Positions 21,101-33,100 of a stretch of 64,000 nt of DNA are shown one piece after another. Source of the stretch: Cymodocea nodosa (Eukaryota; Streptophyta; Magnoliopsida; Alismatales; Cymodoceaceae). A model generated the notes under the pieces. That model was not told the DNA's origin. It saw only the letters and a program-made list of their open reading frames with translations, and made no database searches. Numbering within the stretch: the stretch's first letter is position 1; the number at the start of each line of letters is the position of its first letter. The stretch is from NCBI GenBank assembly GCA_036874045.1, contig CM072335.1, positions 25,365,501-25,429,500 on the forward strand. Reading direction: 5' to 3'. The position numbers and the translations under genes were made by a program.

Positions 21101-24100
21101 TTGATGTGCTAAAATTTCCAAGCTATCTGTCAAATCTTGTTGCTTTCCATAAGATAGATATAATTACAAATTCAAGTTTAGGTAAAGTGGAAGATGCCAT
21201 TTGTAGGTAGTTCTCCCTTTTAATGTTAAACCTTATTTTAAAGTTTACGTGATTACGATACAAGCTCTTTGTTATGAGAGTTGGAAAGCTCCAAACAAAA
21301 GAGAGGTGTATTATAAACTTAATTTGAACCTTATTTATTTTGAAAATAAACTGGAAGTCCAAGTTGAGTTGAAGTAGATTAAAAACATGATTCATATGTG
21401 AGACCAACCATTCACGTTATTTTTGATAGAGGGAAATTTACCAGCACAATGTTAGGAGTCTAGGATGGGAACACACTACTTTTTCTTTTTGTCTTTGTTA
21501 GAATGGATGAAGGGAGGCAACCATTAGGACATGATCTACTCAATATTTGATCATAGAATAAATGAAGAGAAATGATTCGTATTATTGATCCCAAATAAGA
21601 CATTGTTTGTTAATGTTGTATTGTATAATGTGCACCATATGTGTAAGATGGGTGACATAATGATAAAAGACATGGGATGCAAATTTTTGCCAACATATTT
21701 TAATGATAAAATCAGTGGTTAGATTGTATTAGCTATTGCCTCATTATCATTAGAAGATTGTATGATAGTTGTTAGATCATACAAAATAGTGAAAACTATA
21801 TTAGAAAAAATAATTAAATATTTATTGACTAACTTTTTTGTATTTCTTAATTTATAAAATTAATTATTTCATAAATTTAGCTATATACATCAACTTTCAT
21901 TGAGCAAAAGAAGAGAATGAATCAAATGTCTATGCATGCTATACAAAGTAGTTCAATATTTGTTTCACTAAAATTATTATTCAATTGGAAGAGAATGAAT
22001 CATTCATATTTCATCATTTAGTAGTCTTATTTTGATAGTAGCTTCCAACTATATTATTTTACTTGTGAAATATTTTTCTTATTTCACTATTTCCATCTAT
22101 AGTAATTTTCATCATTTTCTGTCAAATACATCTGAATTTCAATTTTCATTATTTGCCATTAGTGCACAAATACTAAGAAAATTCTCTTAGAAAAAAATTA
22201 CCATTATTTACTTTTTCCATTGTTTTCCTCAATCTCCTCATTTTCCTTTTCTCTCATTTTCTAGAAGCACAAATGAGCAAACTTCTTTTCCAAAAAAAAA
22301 AAATACCATCACTTACCTTTTCCATCATTTTCCTCATTCTCCTTATTTTTCTTTTCTCCTATTTTTTGGAGGTACAAACACCCCCTAAATGTTAAGTGAT
22401 AATCCAACAAGAGATAAATTAAAAATTGATTTTAAGCTATAAAGTAAGAGTTACACGAATTGATGATGAAATAAAAGAAAAACATCTTAAATAATTTGAT
22501 CATAACCATAAAAGTTTAATAGATGAACTTGTAAGAAAAAAATAATTAATAATGAAAATGAAATCAAAAGAGAGAGAAGAAGATTAACAATTACTAGGTT
22601 AAAAATAGTGAAAAAATATTTAAAATTATATAATTTAATGGAAGATTTAGGAATGATTTGGATAAGATTTTAGGTGCAAAGATTATGAAAAATCTTAATC
22701 ATAATAAAAATCATTGGATATTTTCCAAAAATTACTAATACAAATCATTGGATTATAAGTGGTTCATCATTTGTTTGAAAGAGTTATAGGCTATTTTACC
22801 CAAAATCAATGAGAATCAACAAAAATGCTCATCTTGTTAATTCTCAAATTATGTAAAATAAAGGTGAAATGCATTATATACAACAACAATCTAAACCATA
22901 ATCCCATTATGTGGGGTCAGCCATATGAATCTCTTTTTTTTTCCAAGTATTGTTATCTAATGTCAAATATTTTGTTAAATTACATAAATTAATTTTTTTT
23001 TAGAATTCCTGATCAAGTAGTTTTAAGTTTACCTCTACTCCTTTTTATTTTTTCTGCATTAATTAATTTTCCTCACCTAATTGATGTATTTCTTAGTTTC
23101 TTAAGAATATGACAAAATCACCTAAGTGAACTTTCTCTTATCTTATCGTCTCTTCAATAAGTGCAGTTGCTACTCTATTCTTAATAAAATCATTTTAAGT
23201 TTATCTCTTATAGTATTACCACTTATCTATCTAAGCATATGCATCTTAACAACACTAATTTTTTAGATATCCACATGTTTTATAGTCCAACATTCTAAGT
23301 CATGAAGTATAACTAAGTAAATGGCTGTTTTATGGAAATTTCCTTTTAATTTTAAAGGCATCTTCTTATCACACAACACTCCAAAAGCATTTCTCTACTT
23401 TATCTACCCTATTTTAATCTTATGGACACATCTTCTATAATTTCACCATTTCTATTTATTATAAATTCTAAGTATTTAAAAGTTTTGCTTTATGGATTCA
23501 GAACCATCTAAGTACATAGCTTATTGTAATTTTTATTAAACTTATATTCCATAAATTCAATTGGACTTACTCAACTCAAATCCTTTGAACTCCTAAGTAT
23601 ATTTCCATATTTCTAATTTAGAACTAATTTTTGACTTACTTTCATTAACTAAAACTATCATCAAAAAATAGCATACACCAGATTATTTCTCCTTAAATTT
23701 CTTTGATTATTTCATCCAAAACCAAAATGAATAGATAAGAACTTAGAAAAGACCCTTGGTATAAACATGTCTATTAGAAAATTTCTAGATTCTCTTCCTA
23801 TAGTTTTAACACAACTCCTCCTATAGTTTTATATTGGAAATTTCATATATTTAAAATGCATTATATTATGCACAAAAAGTTAATATTGCAAGTATGTAAA
23901 TACTTAGATGGATGAATAATAATACAATAATAGATAGATTAAAAAATGATTTTATTAGAAATAAAGTAAGAGTTGCATCAAATAAAAATAAGATAAAAGA
24001 AAATAGACTTTTGGTCACACGTTTAGGAGACTAAGGATACACTAGTGAGAGGTGAATTAATTAGTGTAAAAGAAATTTTAACAAAGTAAAGGAAGGCCTA

Positions 24101-27100
24101 AAACTACTTAATTAGGAAAAAACTATCATGTCATGGGTGTTAGTATAGAATTATGGGTAGAATTTGAAAATTGTATAATCTAAGCACTTAGAATCCTACT
24201 TAAACAATACCTTAGTTATTGATAGAAATAAATGGCAAAAAATGATTCATTTGACTGACTCTACATAATGGGATTAAGATACTGATTATTATTTTTATTA
24301 TTTATTGAATTTAAGATATGTAAACATACCTTTCATCTTTTTATATTGGTCTTTTAAGATCTGTTTGTACACATTTTCTATCAGAAAATGATAGAAATTG
24401 TGGAAAATAGAAATAACAGGATATGATAAGACATGACAGGAAGTATAAGGTCATTTGTACACTAGAGGAAATGATTGGAAAATAAAAAAATGAGATGTTT
24501 GTGTAATTGTAGGAAATGTATTATTTAATAATTTTAAAATATTAAATAATAAATTAACAAAAATTACTATGATAAAAATGATAGGAAATTAAAATTTTAA
24601 TAATTTTAAAAAAATTAAATAATAAATTAAAAAATATTATATTTGAAAAGTAATATTTTAAATATTATAGTATATATTAACATTTCATTAAATATAGATA
24701 TAACATGTGAAATAATATATTTGTAATTAACATAAACAACATTGTTCATTATAATCTAAATTTTTTTATAAATAATATGTTAATGTATTATTTAATATTA
24801 TTAAGTTGTGTTGGAATTAATGTTACTTATTTAATATATTATTAAGTTGTTGAATATGTTAATGTATTATTTATTCTTATACCATTAATGTTATTATATT
24901 TTAATGTATTATAATCCAGTATCATTCTTCAACATTTTTTTTAATCTATTATAATTATAATATGTTATTATTTATTTACTATTATAATCATACTTCTTGA
25001 TATCATGTTAATGTTATTATTTATTTTAATATATTATAATTATAATATGTTATTTATTATTATATTTTAATTTATTATTATATTTTAATTTATTATAATT
25101 ATATATTATTTATTATATTATAAGTCTATATCATTTTCCATCGTTTTTGAAGGAGTAAGGTAGAAAACAATGGAAAACGTTTTCTTTAATACGAAAGAAA
25201 ACAACAGGAAATCATCTCCCCCTATTTTCATTGACATAAATATAGGAAACGACGAAAAAAAATTTCCTATCATTTCCTTTCCCACTATTTCCTGGTCTCA
25301 CAAACCCCCCATTAGAAATAATGTATCACGTGTAAACTTTTATATTTAAAAACACTACACAACTTACTCATATACAGCCATGACCATAGTTATCACAGCA
25401 CCAAGGGCACCCAGTTGATAAGCTAAGGTGGCTAGGTACTTAGGTAGCATTAAGGAAACACCTAAGCACTCATATAAATATTTATTTATTTATTTTTATG
25501 TATATATTAAATATATTTATAAATATTGTTGTATATATTATCTTCTAAATAATAATAAAATACATAAATATTCTCAATGTAACATCAAAATACAAAATAT
25601 AATAATGCTAATGTGTATATTTCAGAAATATGTATGACTTTATCTCAATAATTATGTATACAATCTGATTTTCCCAGTGACATCACCAGCAATATTGCAT
25701 GTTAACTTAAGCTCGGTAAAGGAAAACCATTCAATTTAACTGATGGTCCAGACTTAAAAAGAAAAAGTTCAAAAGGCAAAATGCAGGACGGTTCTGCAAA
25801 ATTCTGATCACAGCACCCCTTTTCCCTTCCCCTCTACTTTTCATCTCTTCCGCATGTTAGACCCTTCTTTATTGTAGTGATGTCAAGACGCAGCAAATAT
25901 ATTGATGGAAGATCAAGACATTGACATTTGTCAAGCTTGGGAGAATTCCAATTGCATCCACAAGATCAACAGAGAAGTTATTATTCTGTCAATGATCAAG
26001 GTCCTATAAATTAACTAGTCCTGATACATCCTCTAGATTTCTCCAACAAGGTTGACATTGGACAGGTCAAGATGCTTTATATTTGAGTGGTTACTTAATA
26101 TTTACATATGGGAAAGTCTGGATATTAGGAGAGATAGCACCTCTCTTGGTGATTTAGTGCATTCATTTTTAGAATTCTCAGCATTCCAACAGTACAACGT
26201 CATGCTTCAAAATGCAAGACCAATTCTATAGCAGAATTAGTCATTCCTGATGCAAAAAGAACAGAGAAACATGCTGGGAATTATTTAATATAAAAAAAAG
26301 AAAATAGAATATCCCAATGCAAGAAGTTTGAGTGTCTCCATTTCACATCATCAGGAAGAAATCCGTTCACTGAAGAGAGTGTGTCAAGTTAAGACTTAGG
26401 AAGAAGTGGTTGGTTTAAATAGGGTTGGAGTAGCAAGCAGAAAATGTTTGAGATTCATTTTAGTCATTTAACTTGAACCATTAGATCTCCTTAATATGAA
26501 TAAATGTGAACCATCAGATCACCAAAGCCAGGAAGAACTGTTGGAGATGATAGCAGCTACATTTTAGTGAAATGCATATTTCAGTAATATTCCATTAAAA
26601 AATACATATCTACGTTTTTTGCAATAAAAAAATTTAAAATATATGTATATATTAAATTAACAAACCTGATAGAAGATACTATTAACTAAGACAAGACAAG
26701 GCAAATAGTCTAGGCATGACCAAATCACACTTGAACGCCTAAATGTCCACAGTGATAACTATTATGACCATAACCATATAAAAATCAATTAATTTTGTAC
26801 TACTTTATATCAAATGCATATGCAACCATGGAAGAACGATACTTTAATTACTTTCCCTTACGCTGACTCTATCCCAAACAAGCTTGTAGCATCAAGAAGA
26901 GAATAAAAATAATAACGCAACTAACAGTAAACAGAGTAAAGAAAATAAATGTTAATGGGTGCTTTCAATTTTCAAGGATTGAGCCTTTAAAGGGATAGAT
27001 CAGAACCAGAAAAAATAAGAAAGGCATATAAAGACTTAGAAATACCACAATAGTGACAGCTTCCTTCACAACACCAGCTATTGTTACTGTAACAGCACTG

Positions 27101-30100
27101 GTTGCTGAAACAAGGATATATTCAGTCAATACCTTCATCACCAGAAAAAGCAGCATTGTTATTTTCGTACAAGAAAAAGGCTTTAGTTGTAATTGATATG
27201 CATATCTAGCATACTAATTAGAGACTTATCACTGGATAACTGATTCAAATGGCACACTGCCACTGCAACTTAAAGATATCAAGAAATGGAAAAGTCGTAT
27301 TTACATATACATAATAATTTACTTTTAATATCTCACCATAAAGAATGCCAAAGTTCCACCAATGGCCATCAAGATGCAACTGCGTATGACATGCCATGAA
27401 CTATTAAAATAAGTATTGCTGTCAAACTCATGCCAGGGGTCCATTATCAACGAGAGAATGAAACTGGATAAAGCCATTACTGGTGCAACATAACTCATCA
27501 AAGTAATTGGATTCTTTAGTCCTGATGAACAAACAAAAGTAGTTAATTATTTACATATTAGGTAAAAAATAAATTAGGAAGATTTTCAAAATTAAATCAG
27601 AACATAATCACATACAACTATGGTATACTAAGGCAAATTGAGTTAATTATTTGCTACTAAGTAAAAATATTGAAGCAAAGAGCAAAATACATACCGTAAG
27701 TATCTTTCTTCAGGTCAGTTCAATATGAAAGACATTGTCAAGGAAAAGTGTCAGTTTCTAAAGAAAGTAAAAAAGTAGATTATCTACACTTTTCAGATAA
27801 AAATGCATCAAACAATTGCTATTATACATTTTCAAATATAATCTTGAGATAAGAGGCATGCCTGTAGAAGGATCTGAGTCATACACCAACGGAAACCTGA
27901 CATAACTGCTGCTAGCATGACAAAAATGAAACCCCAGAAGTCAAATTCTGTCTCCTTCGCAACTGTGGAAGTTTAAGGATAAAATCTTGAGTTCACTGGT
28001 GTCCATTGCTAAGAACTATATCAAGATATAGATGAGTGATTATAAAAAATTTACCTGTTAAAAGAACACCAAAAGAGATTATAAATATAATACCAAAAAG
28101 CTTGATGCTTGGACTCTCCAACCTTGACAAGAAGTGAGGATAGAACAGGTAAAGAGTACGAAATTTTAAATTGCCAATCTATAGTCAATTATATGAGAAG
28201 AGAAAACAATGGCATTCAAGGAGGTAAGTTCACTTTTCTAAAACCTCAATTTTTGAAATTGTCACATAAAATATAATGCAAACAAAATTAATAGTGTTAG
28301 ACAATCTACAGTCCAGTCCAGTATATGAGAAATAAAAAGCAATGGTTAGCATTCAAGAAGTAATGAATTTTATCAATGATAATATCAGTCTCTGTAAAAC
28401 AAGCAAATGAAAGATGAGAGATGGAATAATATGTCTAAAATTAAGGACTAGAGGGCATCACATGATTATTAACATAAAACTCCTAAAATAAACATACACC
28501 AAGCAATGAGCACTAGTCATTCAATATTTTAAGTTCCACCTGGGCATGCTGCATCAATTTAGATTTTTTTGTTTGAGTAATATTGTAAAACATTGTATTG
28601 TCATGTATGCCACTGTACAATATCTATTTATTGGTATCCCATCTCAAAACACCACTTTTGTCTAAAATATCATTGTGATTAAGAGTCGTGACTTAATGCC
28701 TGTTTAAGATGGTATGTGTGTGAAATATCTTTTTTATCCTTCTTTAATCCACTAATTTATCACCTATATTCAACTCATAGAGCCATACCTCAATACCACC
28801 ACCACTACCTACTCCCTCCCTCCAACTTCTTACCTATCTCGTCCACCTTCCATCATGCTAAAACCATCATCAAGTTCAGCATAAAGAAGAAGAAGAGGGT
28901 AAATGGACCATTTCACATGTAGGTTAAAGTGATAATCTAGAGTAAGTTACATATTATAATGAAAGAAACATTCAAATGTAGCATTTAGTTTTAAGAGGGC
29001 CTACCGATAAATATAAGTTTTACAATAGCATAAATGATAGCAAAATATTTTACAACAGTATACAAGAAAAAAATCCATCAATTTATGAGTGTTGTCCCAG
29101 AAAAAGCACGATCAAGATAATTGAAATGAACAAACATGAACAACAATAGTCTGAACCATAATCACACCATGTAGAGTCAATCATATGAATCCTTTTCTAG
29201 TCTTCCATATATTTCTAATGAACAAAAATCATGAAAATTTTGAATAAATGAAAAGTAGAAAAGAAGCATGGTTGAAAACAAAGACCAACACATCTGGGAA
29301 TTTCCAGTACAATTACAGCTGCAATAGGTGTGATTATGAAAGTAGGAATAATAGGGCCTCTCCATTTTTAAAAAAATCACAATGAAAACTGAAAAAGATT
29401 TTTGAGGAATAACAGAATTTTTAAATTAAATCAAATAACGGCAAACCATTTAAAATTTTAATAGCAGTCCTTGTTTGAACTGTTCAGATTGGAGCATGAT
29501 AGAAAAGCACCCTAATAAAACTTATCAACATGAACAGAATTTAGTAGAAACTGTCTTCACCATTCCTGCATTTTATAATGAGTAATAAACATTTTCCATT
29601 TTTTGTCAACTGTTCTTCTTGTTGTAATGATATTTTGAAATTATTTGCTGTCGTCATTGTTGTTTTGTATTAAGTGAAAATGATGAGGATGTTGTTGTAA
29701 AAATTCCAGATTACTTTTTCAAGAATGAATGTTATCCATTAAAATGAAAATCAACACTTCAGATCAACTGGAAGGTTGATGGCACTACAGCAGTTAGGGC
29801 CACTGCAGATTTTTTCCCTAAACATGGAATACAGTACACGAAAAGTGAATCATCTAGAATTATAGTCAAATTAATGTCTTCATGCTTTGATCTGATTAGT
29901 TTTTGGGTAATATATATTTCAATTTTGGGAGAGATGATTGGAGAAATTAGAGTCATTGAGAATTATAGTTTTGTCTTTGCCTCATAAGAATTCTTACCTT
30001 TAGATTTTTTATTTCCTCTGGCATTTCATATCCTTACAGTCATACCATTTTTCAGAAAAAAATGACCACACAATTTTTATAGAAAAAGGCACTCTTACAA

Positions 30101-33100
30101 GAAGGTGCAAACCTTGCCACTAAATGCCTGAGAGATACCATGGATTAGCAAAGATGATTAGAGCTGTTGCTTTCAGAAACGGAATACTTTTAGAGTATTT
30201 TCCTATGCATTACAGGAGCATGTATTAATGAACAGGTGTCAATCACGTTAGAATATGCATACAAGCATTTGGAACAAATCATGCTGGGCTTCTTGAGAAA
30301 TTGTTGACCAATCAAGCGAATTTGTAGCATATAATGCCATTGATCTGAAGACTAAGTGAATACAATAAAAAAACTTAATTTAAACAACCATAATTACCTG
30401 AATGCAAATGCAAATACAAGGAGAAATATTGGAGAAGCAGATTTACACTGCAAAAGAGCAAAAATGAACACAAAAGCCACAAGATTAATTATATTCCTAA
30501 TGCAAATTTTTATTTATGTGCAAAACAAAAATAAAAGAAATTTTCACAAACAAGAGAAAAATTCTTACCATTGTAGCAAATGTTACAGAAATGAAGACAA
30601 GCGAGGCATTGCTAAGGTTTATATCCAATGCAGTTCCAAGAGCCGTTGGTACAACTACATAAACCAAATCACACATAATTAATTAGTAAAGTTCAGTAAC
30701 AGAAGTATCAAAATTGAATTGAGAGAAAGCACAATTATTACGATCACAGACTAAGAGAGAAAACCCATATTATCATTGTAAGAAATTGCAACAATGCAAG
30801 CACTCACCCATATGTAAGTTTGCACCAATACAAAACCAGTAAAAGTTTCACAATAAAATAATCAAAGATATCATTGTTCAAGATTTATGGCATATCAATG
30901 TATAAAATTGCTTGCAGGCAGGAAAGCTTATTGAAACTTTCTTTTGCCGGTTGCCAAGAACAAGCAATACCGAAAAGAAGACCAAGCCAATGAATCAATA
31001 ATAAAAAACAAAAAAAATGTAAAAGTGCAGGTGTTCTGCAGATAACACAGTTGATTTCAGAGAGACAGATTACCACAAATCTTAGACACTCTGGTTCTCT
31101 ACTTTTACCTATTGTATACATCAGTGTTCTCGCTGTGTGCATGCATTCTGATATGATCTTGTTTTTCCTTATATAATGTATGCTTGCCTTGGAATTGTAA
31201 ATGCAAGTGTGCTTCATGGGGATTAAATTAGTTATGCAATATCTATGGAGAGAGTTATTTACATGATGGTATCCTAAACTTTGCTCAAGTATCACTTTGA
31301 TATCCTGAATTTTAATGTACATCAATTTGATAACTGATAACATAAACTATGTCCTTTGGTCATTTTAATATTTTTGTCAAGAACTACATCTTATTCTAAT
31401 TTTTCCGGCAGAACTACGCCTAGGTCTTTTTCTTCCTTTCCCATGATCACCAATGACGATCCACCTCCAACAAGCAAGAGTCATGTTGCTACCACTCTAT
31501 TGTCCATGTACTTCTCATCCTCTTTCTCCTTTTGATAATGTGCAATGAAATGTTAGGCAAAGCCTGGTAGAGCTAGGACCCAGTGGCAATGTCACGGACC
31601 TAATTGGGACTGAAACAGTTGGGGTAGCATCAGTGGGAGCTGAGTCTAGGCCTGACAAGGCCAGAAGAAGGGGAGCAATTGAGCAAGGAGAAGATGAGGG
31701 GAGTGCACATGCAAAGAAAGGTATTGACGGGGTTGGTGTCAAGGTTGTCACTATTGGTGCATGAAGAGGTGAACGAGGAGGGGTTGGAGACGAGAAGGTG
31801 GGGTGTGATAAGGTAGTAAAGGTGGGGTGTGTTGGGGTGATAGGAAATGTCAAAGACAAGGTAGGTATCCACAGGCATGTAGAGGTGGAGAGTGGAGAAG
31901 CAGAAGGGGCCATGGTAAGGGGTTGTCACGGTCATGATCAATGAAGAAGGGGCAGGTGATGAAAATGTGTGACCTGATTTGGTACATTTGTTACCTGAAT
32001 GGAAGGAATTGTGACATAACTAGGTGGAGCTAGGACTTGATTCTAACCATAACAAAAAGAGTAGTTATTAACAATGTTAGTTAATGGGCAGTCTCTGAAG
32101 TTCTGTTATTTATGAATTTAAAGGACTCAAGTCAGAGATGTGGTGACCATTATGAACTCCTCCTTCTTAACATAAGCATTAACCGTACTAATGGAATTGA
32201 AGTAGAAAATCTAAGAAAATTTCAACTTCTTTAAGATCCATGACATTGTTAAGAATTTATTGTCAACTTCTTCAATTGGTAGCTCTATAATAATTGATTG
32301 GAATCTTTTATAAGACAAATTAGGATCATAGGTCATTTAATAAACTTGGAGCATTCCTCTGAAATTTATCTAAATTCAATAAAAAGGAAACGAACAGATG
32401 TCAATAATAAAATGACTTGAATGGAAAAAATTAATAATCTATTGCGACTGAAGAATTTATAATGATAGTGTATCGCAAAAATTGTTTGATAAAGAGCAAT
32501 GAAAAATATACAAGTACGGTATAAATATAACAACTTGAATCTTCTACTGTTTGTAGTAATACGTATTTAGCATTCCAGCAATTCGGTCATGAAGCAGAAA
32601 AATGTGAATCACACCGGACAAGCAAATTGAAGACAATAAGCGAGGAGTCAATAGACAAGTGGCAGAAAATCCATTACCAGCAACTAAAAGATCAATAACT
32701 TCCGGCTAGCGAAAGGCTAAAGTATGTTCTAATCGAATACCTGTCAATAGGTAATCCTTCCATGTCATGATCACTTTACCATCAAGCTTCCTAGTCTGGA
32801 ACCAGAGGACAATCTTCGACAGCACGGCTTGCAGCGTGAAGTGAACGGTGTTCATCAACAAAGGAGCCGGGAACTTCCCGAGCTTATCCCCCAACAATTC
32901 CTTGTTGTACCTGCCTCGATCAACAAAACAACTTACCGAACCTTCCGCAAAGTTTAAAAAACAATAACTCATAGAAGGGGATCAAAAGAACTCACAATGT
33001 CAAGCATGTACTGAATGTATACCAAATTAGTATGAATAAAAGCGTCCTGGCCACGTCACCGGCCGTAAAGGTCCCAGAGACGAACCGCCCGTCCGCCTCC

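Larger units (their letters stand above)
17102..27045 (-). other. Intron 9 of the transporter gene (9.9 kb), transposon-filled
   Basis: Limits are set by the GTATTT donor after the exon ending in TIV (27046) and the CAG acceptor before VAVLYF (17101). Most of it can be assigned to RTE fragments of both orientations and to PIF/Harbinger-like elements, annotated separately. About 25320-27045 is unrecognised single-copy-looking DNA. Confidence 0.75.

Noticed and set aside
20710-21210. 166-codon frame as the Harbinger transposase or Myb-like protein
   Set aside because: No DDE or Myb-like motif; composition is typical of chance open DNA.
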